NCBI RefSeq assembly: GCF_026151205.1
Contig: NC_087080.1
Location: 10,837,837-10,901,836, forward strand
Length of the DNA stretch: 64,000 nucleotides
Source: Bolinopsis microptera
Taxonomy: Eukaryota > Ctenophora > Tentaculata > Lobata > Bolinopsidae
Direction: 5' to 3'
Below are positions 1 to 11,640 of the stretch, in pieces. The translations under genes and the position numbers were made by a program. How positions within the stretch are numbered: the first letter of the stretch is position 1; the number at the start of each line of letters is the position of its first letter. The notes under the pieces were generated by a model. It searched no databases. It was not told the origin of the DNA and saw only the letters and a list, made by a program, of their open reading frames with translations.

Positions 1-156
1 TCCTACCTACTACCTAGATCTATAGATACCTTTGTTTTCATATTTTAAAAGCTCGTGAATTTAATAGTCCTATTGTACTGTGTTACTGACCATCTTATGA
101 CTTATAATTTAACCCTCTCTCACCGGGTGAGCTAATCCATCCAACATTCTAATAAA

Positions 157-247
157 GTAATAATAATAGAATAATGATCTAGAATAATAATCTAATAATA
201 ATAGAATAATGATCTAGAATAATAATCTAATAATAATAGAATAATGA
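157..247. repeat. AT-rich tandem repeat, 35-bp unit
   Basis: About two and a half copies of a 35-bp unit built from AATAAT and AGAATAATGATCT stand in the otherwise featureless first 1.7 kb. I see no convincing coding exon between 1 and about 1750; short open frames there lack family motifs. Confidence 0.7.
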
Positions 248-1779
248 GGGGTCATTCGTAGTAAGTATATACTCGAGTATATACTCATTATAAACCGAGA
301 CTCACTTCGAGTGAGTTAAAAATAAGGTGTTCATAAACATAATCCAGGTTGACCGGTTCAGACTCAGATTAGTGACTTGTTGGCTTACTTTCTGTAAGTT
401 ATAAGGATAATGGAGCCGACAAGCCAGTCTGTTTTTTTGTGAACGGAAGGGATAAAATAAATAAAACCCGAGTTGAAAGCACAGCCGATGCTAAACGAAA
501 CAGAAAACAAGCGTTCATTGTCAAGGGATTAAAACAGAAATGAGACTGGGCTATAATAAACAGGCAGACGCCTCGATCACCAAGCTAACGTGATAAGCCT
601 CCCAGTCACGTGACGCTAATCACACCCTTCAGGGTTTTATATACGAACCGTGTCATGCTTATCTTTTGTTATCTTATAGGAGATGAACTGTCAATTGAGA
701 TAATTGCTATATTTTAAAATTGAATCATGTTAAACCTGTACCTTATCAGATGTGGCAAACATCATATATCAGGCATCAGCCGTGTGCCTCAGTGCCTGCC
801 TCAGTCTTTCGTGATGTTGCCAGCGGGCAACATCAGTCTTATGATTGCAATGATTTCATCGATTTACTCCTTTTTTATGTCAAAACAGAGCGAAAATGTC
901 GGTTCACGGCATGTAACCGAACAGGAAATCCACCGAAAGTATGAGGCAAACTGTACCCTGAGTCTCGGCTCACGAGTCAAGACTCTGACTTACGGATTGC
1001 CTCTATTATAGTGTTATGAATGTCAAAAGTAAAATTTTGGTTTAAAAAGTGAGTTAATACTCACCAGATTGAAGGACCCCTATGAACACATGCCTACTAC
1101 TATATAAGACTAAAATATCTTGGCTCTTCTTCCTCAGAAAAGGTAAACCCAAATCATGAAATTACTCTTCCTTTTTAGCGCTTTTCAAGGTTTTCAGATC
1201 CAATAGGTGAGCTTAGTTTTCGCAGTATTTTTTGCCGACGTCACAACAGTTATTTTAGTTCCAAGCAAGCTATTGGTAGGAGAAGTTTGTGCTGGGAAAT
1301 ACAGCTAAGCTACGATTAAATTTTACCAAATACCATTCCATGACATGGTTAACACCTTCAAATTGTTGAAGGAATTGAAATAGAAAAACCACTAAACAGT
1401 GATTTTTCGCATACTTCAGACCGTATTTGATGTGAGTGAACCGGACAGATCCTTACTCAAACTTACGATACAGATTTAAATGAAATATACTGTAAGTCTA
1501 CTATATACCTCTAAAGTCTGGTTAATGATGCTTCTCAACAAAATTGTATAGAAATTAATATGAGCAAAGCCTGGCTTACATTTGGCGTGTTGGATTTTTA
1601 CAAAGTGTGCAAGGCTGCTGCAAGCTTGTGTATTGTAGATAAAAAAGAGATTTAGGTGCTGAACGTCCCCAGGGTTATGGTTAAAGTTAGAGTTAGGGTA
1701 TGGAAGGGGTGCTAGTTTTGATAGAATTAACGCTTACAGTTACAACAAGATTCATCATGTGGGTAATGAACATAATTGT

Positions 1780-2326
1780 TTGTTCGATCGGCTATGATTT
1801 AATAAGCATAAAGGTACCATTCTACAGAATATGTAAAATGTTTCACGATTAGTAAAAAAATTGGATAAAAGAAAGTTCGTTATTACACCATGATTTTTAC
1901 GTAATATTTCATGCCAGTGATCGTGGCGTTCAATCGAACGATTATTGAAAGGTTGAATCTTTGAACGAATTCCGTTAACTGATTCAATCCAGCCAGAAAC
2001 CTGCAGCAAATTAATACTAATTGGATTAAATTCGGATATAAAATGAACTGTTTTAGCAAGCCATATCATTTAATATTTCTGCGCTAATTGTGTTTCCTAT
2101 CCATGGGTCGGATCTCAACATAAAATAATTTTGGCCCCTTGGGCAAAAAAATCAATCCCTTTTGGCTTTTGGTTTCTCTGTCATCCTTTTCTTTTTTGTA
2201 AAATAATTTTAGGACAAAGAAGTACAATGTGTTGCTTAAATTAAATTCTTCGGTTTATCTACGAATTTCATTTAATCAAAACAACATCTTAAACCTAAAC
2301 CAAGCCTTTCATCTGTCCTCAGGAAA
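1780..2326 (+). promoter_or_regulatory. Conserved upstream block of secreted-protein gene 1
   Basis: This block resembles the DNA just upstream of the second and third copies (about 5940-6366 and 8580-8916). Shared pieces include a stretch reading TTGAATCTTTGA followed by AAYTCCG and an AAAATGTTTC motif. It ends in a pyrimidine-rich run, CTGTCCTCAG, four bases before the ATG, which looks like a 3' splice site. The block therefore probably holds the promoter and either a 5' UTR intron or a spliced-leader acceptor. Exact promoter elements are not identifiable by eye. Confidence 0.4.
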
Positions 2327-3586
2327 ATGTTTGTTGTGGTTTTGGTGGCACTGCTCGGCACTGCTTTCTCAGCTGAAATCGACCCGTCTCTCACCGAATG
2401 GAGACTCCTTAAAACAGACTTGGAAAAAGTAAAGTTCCCATTGAGAGACTACATCTTGGAAGTGAAATCATTCCGTCCTGATAACTACAACACCAACCCA
2501 TCGTATACCGAGCGGTTTGCGGTGTGGAAGATAACAACCATGATGATGCTTCTGCACGCTGGAAATTGGAAAAACCAAGCGGGACGTGTGACGTGGAATA
2601 CCATCAAATACGACGAGGGACGTGATATTGCTATTGAAGAGTGCGACGCCAGATACGAGGCCTACTATAGTTGGCCGGCTAATGGAGAGAAGGAGCAGAT
2701 ATGGGCGTGGAACTTCTTTGAGGACCACGTGGAACTGACGTGTAGTGGAGATATGCAATACCAGCAAAGATGGGATGAAGGTGAAGATCATCGGGACAAG
2801 CCGGGCTTGCCAGAGAAATGCGCAGCTCTCGGAGCTGTTGATGTGGACAGGATCACGTTCAGGCACATGGCAGGTGAGTACATCCGGGCACGACCCAAGG
2901 AAGTGAAGGAACCAGAACCTACTACTCCACCTAAAGCTACAACACAACCAGAACCTACTACTCCACCTAAAGCTACAACACAACCAGAACCTACAACACA
3001 ACCAAAAGTTACAACACAACCAGCTCCAGTCACTTCGACTGAAGATCCTGGACTACCTGATGATAACAAATTCGCTGAACTCTATCCCACCTGCGACTGC
3101 TGGACATCAGATTGTAACTACTGCGCCAATATGGAATGCACTGTCCAACATGACCTGATCGGAGATGACCTAGGGGTCCAGGTTACGTCTAAACTCGGCT
3201 GGAGGATATTGAACTCGATCGTGCTGTATGATGAAGAGGGAAATACTCTTGGAATGTTCCAGTGGAGTCTGAAAAAGATTCTTCTGACCGGCTGTGTCAG
3301 CTGTCAGTCACCTCCTGCTATACGAAGTATCAAACCTGGCACTGTAGATCTGTGGGTCTTCACTCTGGACATGATTGACGGGGTCCTGACGTTGCAGCTC
3401 AGTGTCGGTGGATCTGTTGTGTACGAGAATGCACTGGTCGGAGAATGCGCTGAGAGGTACAAGAATGTTGACAGATTTGCTTTCTTTGATATGACCTGTG
3501 AGAATACGTTTACATACGTGAAGGAACATATGGTGGCTGGAGCAAGAGTCACCCCTAACTGTGCTGGGTCTTGTCCTAGTTCTTGA
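2327..3586 (+). CDS. Secreted two-domain Thr/Pro-linker protein, copy 1
   Basis: A single-exon 419-residue protein. Residues 1-16 are a clear signal peptide ending AFSA. Residues 17-195 form a Trp-rich, Cys-poor domain. A linker of TTPPKATTQPEP-type repeats at about 200-245 looks mucin-like and probably carries O-glycans. Residues 255-419 form a second domain opening with CDCWTSDCNYC and containing about ten cysteines. The domains share an order of motifs (W..I.YDEG, W.F..D.V.LT, C......DR..F..M), so they may be an internal duplication. I do not recognise the family and assign no function. The start is supported by the signal peptide and by conservation in two neighbouring copies. An acceptor-like CTCAG lies four bases upstream. 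It is the first of four tandem paralogues and is nearly identical to the next copy over most of its length, but its last 25 codons and 3' UTR differ. Confidence 0.85.
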   Translation: MFVVVLVALLGTAFSAEIDPSLTEWRLLKTDLEKVKFPLRDYILEVKSFRPDNYNTNPSYTERFAVWKITTMMMLLHAGNWKNQAGRVTWNTIKYDEGRDIAIEECDARYEAYYSWPANGEKEQIWAWNFFEDHVELTCSGDMQYQQRWDEGEDHRDKPGLPEKCAALGAVDVDRITFRHMAGEYIRARPKEVKEPEPTTPPKATTQPEPTTPPKATTQPEPTTQPKVTTQPAPVTSTEDPGLPDDNKFAELYPTCDCWTSDCNYCANMECTVQHDLIGDDLGVQVTSKLGWRILNSIVLYDEEGNTLGMFQWSLKKILLTGCVSCQSPPAIRSIKPGTVDLWVFTLDMIDGVLTLQLSVGGSVVYENALVGECAERYKNVDRFAFFDMTCENTFTYVKEHMVAGARVTPNCAGSCPSS

Positions 3587-3829
3587 AGCGATATTTCGAC
3601 AATTGATATAGACTTACTTTGAAAATTGAAATATATAGAACATTACTTTGCATTCCATAAGTACTTAAGCAAACTAATTATGACTTATAATTACTTAACC
3701 TAATAACTATGAACTGATGATGACTATTATGACCAGATCGAAACTCGTTTTTCATTTTGCATTCGTCTTCCTCATTTAATTCGCCTCTATTAATTTTGAT
3801 GGATCATCGAAATTGCGTGTTTATTCTTC

Positions 3830-3990
3830 GAGCTGAGTCAGGACTAAAATACAATGTCAAACTTTGACAACTTGTGACGGGTTAGTTCTGAACATAATTT
3901 TTCTTCACAATTTGCGGGGCCTTTCTTCGAAACCCCAATCTAGGGGTTATAATTGTCTTGCACAAGTGCTTAATGATAAATATAAAAGTA
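3830..3990 (+). repeat. Shared intergenic block, copy 1
   Basis: This contains GAGTCAGGACTAAA, then a TGTCAAACTT-like stretch, then GGGTTATAATTGTCTTG. Related blocks lie at about 5630-5880, 8265-8450 and 10740-10860, each in the spacer before a member of the secreted-protein family. This is best explained as part of the tandem-duplication unit rather than a mobile element, because all copies share orientation and context. Confidence 0.6.
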
Positions 3991-5629
3991 CACCAATATA
4001 GCAATCACAATTAATAATTAATATGTTGTGTTTTCCTGGATTACACAAAAGCATGTAAAGATATTATTGATGACAGTTTCAAATCATAAATAAGTGAGAT
4101 TTCAATAAACTCTTTATGAAGTTTGAGGTGCTAAACATTGCCTAGCCCATTATGCCGGCAGAGTTCTGGTTAGAGTTAGAGTTAGAGTTAGGGTTAGAGT
4201 TATAGGGTTAGTGTTGGGGGTGGGTCGGGTGCTAATTTTGATGGATTTGCTGCTTACAACAAGATTCATCATCTTACTATATATAAAGCGATACGATATA
4301 TATAGGTATATCTGTTGCCATTTTAATGACACCACGACATCAACTTTTAACACTACTTTCCGCTAAAACCATTAGAGATACCTCAGTACAGGTTTTATAT
4401 GTCGACACGATGTTGTTGATTGTTAATAAATTCGCTGTGTATCACCGTCGGGATCATCCAAGGACTTTTCCTGTCATCATTCATCCTGGGATTCATGATC
4501 CTCATAACTAGTCAGTGTCTAACCAAAGCAGTTGTCTCATGGCGAGTTATGTTTCTAAAAAGTGGTTCAAAAATGGGTTTACACTATCGCAAAAGAACCC
4601 AAAAATGCTGCTCATTCGAGCAACCTTAGTTGGTTTCCATTGTAAATTTATAACGCACCCTGGGTATGAACTCTGGATTAGAATATAAATTGTTCACCGT
4701 ACAAAAATCTATTGTTTTGTAGATTTTATTTGCAGCACCTGCAAGATGCAATATATAATAACTTGATTTATGGCCACTGGCTGCAGCTATAATTGGCTTA
4801 CTAACTTTGGTACCATACTACAGAGAACGTAAAATGTTTCACAGTAAAGAAATCCAATGACCGTCGTCATTGATTTATGTTTCAAATCATCATTTAAATG
4901 AGTTATAAATAAATAATTTAATTTGGATAATTATGATCAAGGCTTTCACAATCGCATATATTTCTCGATCATGATGGTTGGTACAACCATTGAAATATTA
5001 CGTTAGTACAATAATATCGTCTCATATTTGTTGCAAGATAATATGTACGTGGCAGGTTTATTATTCTTGCTCACAATCAAAACAAGAATATATCAATACC
5101 TGTTTTATCATTTGTTATAATTATTATTACAAATACAATAGCGAGTTGCTTTGGATTTCAGTTCAGGATAACGAAAGTTTCTTTTGGAGAGATAAATCAA
5201 ACTGATCCATAAGCTGCTTCAAAACCTGAAATTAGCCAGAGTGCAAAATGACGGTTAATCAAGATGAGCTCAATTGCTATTAAAACTGTAGCAGTCATAT
5301 CTGTCGATTTGAATGTAATTCAAGGCTACCTCTAAATTTGTGCTACAACTTATAGCACTAGCAGCCTATAAGTGTGCGAATTTATATCTGTGCTCCAAGG
5401 GTCACTGCGCTAATTTGTGCACGTTTTTGTAACTGCTAAAATTGAAAACCTAAACTCATTGAGCATAGTTTATATTATTCACTGTCATCTAAGCTTCAAA
5501 GCTTATTAGGGGGGGGGGCACTCATTGTTTGTTTACTTTCATACGACAATGCAATGCATCTTTTCAAATATAATAGGCGAGTGTGGTGCGGAGTTAATAA
5601 GGGTTACGTTAAAAGGGTTACGTCTAAAC

Positions 5630-5880
5630 TCGATCACGGAATGAGATGTGAGAAAGACCAGCCATGAATTTCGTTGCTATTGTTCGAGCCGAGTCAGGAC
5701 TAAACGACGATGTCGAACTTTGGCAACTTGATGTAGATTGGTTCTGGAGCCCACCTGCAAAATATGATCGAACTTTTTCTTCAGAATTTTCGGGGCCCAA
5801 AGGGATCCTGTTCTATGGGTTAGTATTGTCTTGCTTAATGCTTATAAATGCTCCTGATCACAATTTCTGATTATTCTGTA
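5630..5880 (+). repeat. Shared intergenic block, copy 2
   Basis: The longest copy of the block that precedes each secreted-protein gene. It starts with GATCACGGAATGAGATGTGA and runs through GAGTCAGGACTAAACGACGA. A 68-codon open frame inside it is not shared intact by the other copies, so I do not call it a gene. Confidence 0.6.
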
Positions 5881-6366
5881 TATGCGACAAAGGAAAAATA
5901 CCTATACTTAGTCTAAATCTTATAACGTTATTTCGATTAAGTTATTTAGGCTGCTTCTATGCCATAATATAGACGGCGTGAATCGGTATAAATATGTTTC
6001 GTATAGCAAAAAAAAGAAGAGTTGAATCTTTGAAAGAATTCCGGTAATCATTGATTCGATCATGAGCTACTAGACACGCACCTTCAGAAAATTGGATTAA
6101 ATTCGAAGATAAAATGGCTGCACCGATTTAGCAACCTCGGCCTCAGTTAATATTTCTGCTCTTGGCCCTTTGGGCAAAAAAGACATGAACTTTTGATTTC
6201 TCTATCATACAAAAATATCGACCAATTAAATTCATTAAATGTGAACGTAATTTTGATCAATTTTTATTCTCCGGTTTATCTACAAAATTTATAATTTATC
6301 ACAAAATCTTTTTAATCAAAACGCCATCTTGAACTAAAACCAAGCCTTTTATCTGTCCTCAGGAAA

Positions 6367-7626
6367 ATGTTTGTTGTGGTTTTGGTGGCACTGCTCGGCA
6401 CTGCTTTCTCAGCTGAAATCGACCCGTCTCTCACAGAATGGAGACTCCTTAAAACAGACTTGGAAAAAGTAAAGTTCCCATTGAGAGACTACATCTTGGA
6501 AGTGAAATCATTCCGTCCTGATTACTACAACACCAACCCATCGTATGGCGAGCGGTTTGCGGTGTGGAAGATAACAACCATGATGATGCTTCTGCACGCT
6601 GGAAATTGGAACAATCAAGTGGGACGTGTGACGTGGAATACCATCAAATACGACGAGGAACGTGATATTGCTATTGAAGAGTGCGACGCCAGATACGAGG
6701 CCTACTATAGTTGGCCGGCTAATGGAGAGAAGGAGCAGATATGGGCGTGGAACTTCTTTGAGGACCACGTGGAACTGACGTGTAATGGAGATATGCAATA
6801 CCAGCAAAGATGGGATGAAGGCGAAGATCATCGGGCCAAGCCGGGCTTGCCAGAGAAATGCGCATCTCTCGGAGCTGTTGATGTGGACAGGATCATGTTC
6901 AGGCACATGGCAGGTGAGTACATCCGGGCACGACCCAAGGAAGTGAAGGAACCAGAACTTACTACTCCACCTAAAGCTACAACACAACCAGAACCTACTA
7001 CTCCACCTAAAGCTACAACACAACCACAACCTACAACACAACCAGAAGTTACAACAAAACCAGCTCCAGTCACTTCGACTGAAGATGCTGGACTACCTGA
7101 TGATAACAAATTCGCTGAACTTTATCCCACCTGCGACTGCTGGACATCAGAATGTAACTACTGCGCCAATATGGAATGTACTGTCCAACATGACCTGATC
7201 GGGGATGTCCTAGGGATCCAGGTTACGTCTAAACTCGGCTGGAGAATATTGAACTCGGTCGTGCTGTATGATGAAGAGGGAAATACTCTTGGAATGTTCC
7301 AGTGGAATCTAAAAAAGATTCTTCTGACCGGCTGTGTCAGCTGTCAGTCACCTCCTGCTATACGAAGTATCGAACCTGGCACTGTAGATCTGTGGGTTTT
7401 CTCTCTGGACATGATTGACGGGGTTCTGACGTTGCAGCTCAGTTATGGTGGATCTGTTGTGTACGAGAATGAACTGGTCGGAGAATGTGCTGAGAGGTAC
7501 TCAAAGATCGACAGATTTGCTTTCTTCGACATGACATGTGAGAATACGTTTAGTTATTCGAAAGCAGATATGGTGGCTGGAGCTAGAATAACACCAGACT
7601 GTTCCGGAGCTTGTCCTCTAATGTGA
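6367..7626 (+). CDS. Secreted two-domain Thr/Pro-linker protein, copy 2
   Basis: A 419-residue single-exon paralogue of the gene at 2327 with the same layout: signal peptide 1-16, first domain 17-195, TTPPKATTQPEP-type linker about 200-245, and a Cys-bearing second domain from CDCWTSECNYC. The body is close to copy 1, but the last 25 codons (DMVAGARITPDCSGACPLM region) and the start of the 3' UTR match copy 3. This mosaic pattern suggests gene conversion or unequal crossing-over. The 3' UTR opens with four copies of an 18-bp repeat (CTCAGATTGACTAAAT type, 7625-7690). The same acceptor-like CTGTCCTCAG precedes the ATG. It is secreted, with unknown function. Confidence 0.85.
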   Translation: MFVVVLVALLGTAFSAEIDPSLTEWRLLKTDLEKVKFPLRDYILEVKSFRPDYYNTNPSYGERFAVWKITTMMMLLHAGNWNNQVGRVTWNTIKYDEERDIAIEECDARYEAYYSWPANGEKEQIWAWNFFEDHVELTCNGDMQYQQRWDEGEDHRAKPGLPEKCASLGAVDVDRIMFRHMAGEYIRARPKEVKEPELTTPPKATTQPEPTTPPKATTQPQPTTQPEVTTKPAPVTSTEDAGLPDDNKFAELYPTCDCWTSECNYCANMECTVQHDLIGDVLGIQVTSKLGWRILNSVVLYDEEGNTLGMFQWNLKKILLTGCVSCQSPPAIRSIEPGTVDLWVFSLDMIDGVLTLQLSYGGSVVYENELVGECAERYSKIDRFAFFDMTCENTFSYSKADMVAGARITPDCSGACPLM

Positions 7627-8916
7627 TCTCAGATTGACTAAATCTCAGATTGACTAAATCTCAGATTTACTACATCTCAGATTTATTACTCGCCGAAACT
7701 CCGAAAATATAGAACATTATATCTGCAAATAAGATAGAACTTCGTCGTGACCCACCTCTTAGTATGTTTATTTTCAGGAGTAATATCAAGTTCAACTATA
7801 ATAAATAAAGTTCTATAATTATAAAATAATCAGTCATAGTCTATTTTAAACAATAATGTGTGATTGTTTGATGAATTTGAAAGTGTTTGAACAGAAAATA
7901 TTAAAGAACCGAAAATATTAAAGTTCATTTAAAAAAACTGTTTCTGGTTTTTGTAAAAATTAATTTTAAAATTCCCAATTTGCGTATCTTGCTTATTTTC
8001 ATGTAATAAAGAACATTTTCGCCAAAACCTTTTCGAAAAGTGCAAGGTCATTACAAAATAGCACTTGATGGAAATTAGACAATTAAATAAATCAAAGAAA
8101 AATGACTTCTTATACCTATTATGGCTTACCAAAACATCTTGAGTCATAGGAGAAGCGCCTGAATAGATGTTATAGCTAGGCCCTTGATTCTTATCTAAAA
8201 CCTCTATGGTAAACTGCTAGAACAATCTGCTAATTACCTCCTGGCTCTTATCTTGGGCAATCACGGAATGAGCTCTGAGAAGGACCAGCCATGAATTTCG
8301 TGGGTACACTTCCAGCTGAGTCAGGACTAAACGATAATGTCGAACTTGGACAACTTGTGGTGGGTTGGTTCCGGCCATAATTGCTCTGCAGAATTTGCGG
8401 GTCCTTTCTTCGAAATCCTAATCTAGGGGGTTATAATTGTCTTGTACTTTTATAAATCGAAACTCAATTAGTTGAACTATAGACATGCGAAATATCATAT
8501 CCTATCTTAAAAGTTCTTCCTGTGACAATCTTCTAACGTGATCCATCTCGTGCGAACTTTCCTAATGACCAGGGTATATCTAGGCTGCTTTTATGACGTA
8601 ATATAAAATAAGAAGGCATGAGTCGCTTACAAAATGTTTCGGTACGGGTTCGTGACAATTACAAATAAATGTTCTTATTGTGGCCGTGATTCTTACGTGA
8701 TATTTCATATCAGACGTGACATTGAATTGAATGGCTATTAAAAGATTGAATCTTTGAGAGAATACCGGTAATCTCTGGCTCAATCCATAAGCTAAACAGT
8801 AAACATGCACTCGCGACAAATTAATGCAAATTAGATTAAATTCGAATATAAAGTACACCGATATAGCAATCACAATTAATATTTCTGCTCAAGTTGTGTT
8901 TTCTGTCCTCAGAAAA
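7627..8916. other. Intergenic DNA between secreted gene copies 2 and 3
   Basis: No gene is supported. It contains the 18-bp 3' UTR repeats (7625-7690), a 3' block (7858-8010) that recurs after copy 3 at 10336-10490, the shared intergenic block at 8265-8450, and the gene-proximal upstream block from about 8580. AATAAA motifs near 7803 and 8004 are candidate poly(A) signals. Confidence 0.6.
8265..8450 (+). repeat. Shared intergenic block, copy 3
   Basis: The third copy of the duplicated spacer block, with ATCACGGAATGAGCT, GAGTCAGGACTAAACGATAA and GGGTTATAATTGTCTTG. Confidence 0.6.
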
Positions 8917-10137
8917 ATGTTTGTTGTGGTTCTAATTGTGGTGGCACTGCTCGGCACTGCTTTCTCAGCTGAAATCGACCCGTCTCTCACCGAATGGAGA
9001 CTCCTTAAAACAGACTTGGAAAAAGTAAAGTTCCCATTGAGAGACTACATCTTGGAAGTAAAAGCATTCCGTCCTGATTACTACAACACCAACCCATCGT
9101 ATACCGAACGGTTTGCGGTGTGGAAGATAACAACCATGATGATGCTTCTGCACGCTGGAAATTGGAAAAACCAAGTGGGACGTGTGACGTGGAATACCAT
9201 CAAATACGACGAGGGACGTGATATTGCTATTGAAGAGTGCGACGCCAGATACGAGGCCTACTATAGTTGGCCGGCTAATGGAGAGAAGGAGCAGATATGG
9301 GCGTGGAACTTCTTTGAGGACCACGTGGAACTGACGTGTAATGGAGATATGCAATACCAGCAAAGATGGGATGAAGGTGAAGATCATCGGGACAAGCCGG
9401 GTTTGCCAGAGAAATGCGCAGCTCTCGGAGCTGTTGATGTGGACAGGATCACGTTCAGGCACATGGCAGGTGAGTACATCCGGGCACGACCCAAGGAAGT
9501 GAAGGAACCAGAACTCACAACACCACCTAAAGCTACAACACAACCAGAACCTACTACTCCACCTAAAGCTACAACACAACCAGAACCTACAACACAACCA
9601 GAAGCTACAACACCAGGAGCCCATATTGAAGAACGTCGCATGTGTGATTGCTGGACTAAAGAATGCAACTACTGCTCCAACCTGGAATGCACAGTCCAAT
9701 ATGATCTTATCAATGGTTACGAAGGGATCGCAGTCCAGTCTAAGCTAGGATGGAGGATATTGAACTCGATTGTGCTGTACGATGAAGGAGGAAATACTCT
9801 TGGACTTTTCGAGTGGAACCTGCATAGCATCCATCTGACCGGTTGTATCAGCTGCCAGTCACCTCCAGCTATCCGAAGTATCAAACCTGGAAATTCCGAG
9901 TTTTGGTATTTCAATATGGACAGGATTGATGGGGTACTAACACTGACGCTCGGTATTGGTGGACATACTTTGTACTCCAACACATTGAAGGGGGAATGCG
10001 CCGACATATACTCAAAGATCGACAGATTTGCTTTCTCCGATATGACCTGTGAGAGTACGTTTAGTTATTCGAGATCAGATATGGTGGCTGGAGCGAGAAT
10101 AACACCAGACTGTTCCGGAACTTGTCCTCTAATGTGA
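8917..10137 (+). CDS. Secreted two-domain Thr/Pro-linker protein, copy 3
   Basis: A 406-residue paralogue. The frame is open further upstream to 8824, but I start at 8917 because that Met begins the conserved signal peptide (MFVVVLIVVALLGTAFSA, with two or three extra hydrophobic residues) and follows the same CTGTCCTCAG acceptor-like site. The first domain is nearly identical to copies 1 and 2. The linker is shorter, and the second domain (from CDCWTKECNYC) has diverged markedly while keeping its Cys, Trp and DRFAF positions. The last 25 codons and 3' UTR again match copy 2. One domain is therefore homogenised across the array while the other diverges. Function unknown. Confidence 0.83.
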   Translation: MFVVVLIVVALLGTAFSAEIDPSLTEWRLLKTDLEKVKFPLRDYILEVKAFRPDYYNTNPSYTERFAVWKITTMMMLLHAGNWKNQVGRVTWNTIKYDEGRDIAIEECDARYEAYYSWPANGEKEQIWAWNFFEDHVELTCNGDMQYQQRWDEGEDHRDKPGLPEKCAALGAVDVDRITFRHMAGEYIRARPKEVKEPELTTPPKATTQPEPTTPPKATTQPEPTTQPEATTPGAHIEERRMCDCWTKECNYCSNLECTVQYDLINGYEGIAVQSKLGWRILNSIVLYDEGGNTLGLFEWNLHSIHLTGCISCQSPPAIRSIKPGNSEFWYFNMDRIDGVLTLTLGIGGHTLYSNTLKGECADIYSKIDRFAFSDMTCESTFSYSRSDMVAGARITPDCSGTCPLM

Positions 10138-11640
10138 TCTCAGATTGACTACATCTCAGATTGACTACTCGCCGAAACTCTTAAAAATATTGAACATTGT
10201 ATCTGCAAGCAAAATAGAACTGGCTTTCTTCACCACTTTCATGCACGTTAACGAATATTTCTAGGAATATTTCTAACTATAATTGATGAAATTCTATAAA
10301 ACGATCAGTCATATCGTTAGTTTTGTTACACGATTATGTGTGATTGTTTGATGAATTTAAAAGTTTTTGAACAGAAAATTCTTAAGCATAATATAATTTT
10401 ATTTTTAAAGACTGTTTCTGCCTTTGGTTTTTGTAGAATTAATTTCAAAGTTCCCAATTTGTGTATTTTTCTTCTTTTTTTTGTAATAAAATTTTCGCCA
10501 AATTCTTCTCTAAGGTTATTATACTAATACAAGATAGCTCTCAGTGGAAATCAGACAAAAATAAATCTACTATGAGTATGACTTGACATTACACTCTTAG
10601 TCATGGCTGTAATTATAGCTAAGCCCTGAATTCGTATATGAATCTGAATCCTTTATGATAAACTGCCAATGGCGACGATTAACCGAATTATGCGACAAGC
10701 TGGCCATTCAGAATAATCTGCTAATTACCTCTTATCTTGGACAATCACGAAATGAGCTGTGACAAAGACCAGCCATGAATTTTGTGGGCACCCTTCGAGC
10801 TCAGTCAGGACTAAACGACAATGCCGAACTTGGACAACTTGTGACGGGTTGGTTCTGCACCCTGCAGTCCTCCTGCAAAATATAATAATAGGACTAAAAG
10901 TAAAGGTAAAGGGTAATCTTTAATTTTATTGTACGGCTTCGCTTGCACCCTCCGCCGGCCCGGCTACGGAAAGATGATGGCTCGGGCAGCGTCTGGCAAG
11001 AATTTTAGCTGACAGGGGGAGAGGGGCTTCATGTCGTCTTGAGGAGCGTGTGATTGTTTCCGAAAAATATGTCTTCTAGTACGAGGACTTTCGAAGTCTT
11101 TCATCTCATATAAATATTATTCGTTGTATTTAGGAAAGAATTCCGACGATTCTTACTCCATGAATCTTGCTAGACATGCTTATCTTTTAAGAAGAGAATA
11201 TTCTATATGTTATTTAACAATACGATTAAATTCTGATTTGAAATTATACAATTAAGGAACGTCGTACTCAGATAAATATTTTTGAATTTTTATAAAAAAT
11301 GTAAATTTACTTTGCACTTCGGACACAATAACTAAATCGCTGCAAAGTTACATTGATGCTCTTGAACCCATTTTCTAGTTGTTGTTTTGTTGAATATATT
11401 AGCTTTTTAACGCTATCCACTATCGTTACAATTTCTTGGGAAATTTTAGTTTGCAAAAGTTTTGCTGCGTTTCTTATATCTACAATTTCAATAGATGGTT
11501 AATTAAAACGTTGTAACGCGGCTCATGGCTGACTCAGCTATATTCCATAAAATAATTTATCTAAAATCTTTACCATTAAACTAGATCTCAAAGATAAGTT
11601 CACTTAAAGTTAATTTACCACAGAACCAATCCGTCAAACA
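10138..11640. other. Intergenic DNA between secreted gene copies 3 and 4
   Basis: No gene is supported. It contains a repeat of the copy 2 downstream block (10336-10490), the last shared spacer block (10740-10860) and a GC-rich patch at about 10905-11035, unlike the AT-rich surroundings and possibly a foreign fragment. The rest is AT-rich with no recognisable exon. I looked here for the missing first exon of the downstream kelch gene and did not find it. Confidence 0.5.
10740..10860 (+). repeat. Shared intergenic block, copy 4
   Basis: The shortest copy of the block, with CAATCACGAAATGAGCTGTG, CAGTCAGGACTAAACGACAA and ACAACTTGTGACGGGTTGG. It breaks off into unrelated GC-rich sequence near 10870. 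Confidence 0.55.

Larger units (their letters stand above)
3587..6366. other. Intergenic DNA between secreted gene copies 1 and 2
   Basis: No gene is supported here. It holds degenerate telomere-like GGTTAG/AGAGTT repeats at 4160-4220 whose flanks match 1670-1760, so the duplicated unit includes far-upstream DNA. It also holds two copies of the shared intergenic block at 3830-3990 and 5630-5880, a short poly-G run near 5511, and the gene-proximal upstream block from about 5940. An AATAAA near 4104 may serve gene 1. Confidence 0.6.

Noticed and set aside
720-1011. Two overlapping open frames of 74 and 94 codons upstream of the secreted genes
   Set aside because: No signal peptide, domain or conserved partner near the other paralogues; one lacks an ATG.
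4160-4220. Possible telomere-type sequence (GGTTAG-like repeats)
   Set aside because: Short, degenerate and present in a duplicated spacer (also near 1670-1700), so not a telomere or an assembly end.
8824-8916. N-terminal extension of 31 codons on secreted copy 3
   Set aside because: It would place a non-hydrophobic stretch before the conserved signal peptide, crosses the acceptor-like site and is absent from copies 1 and 2.
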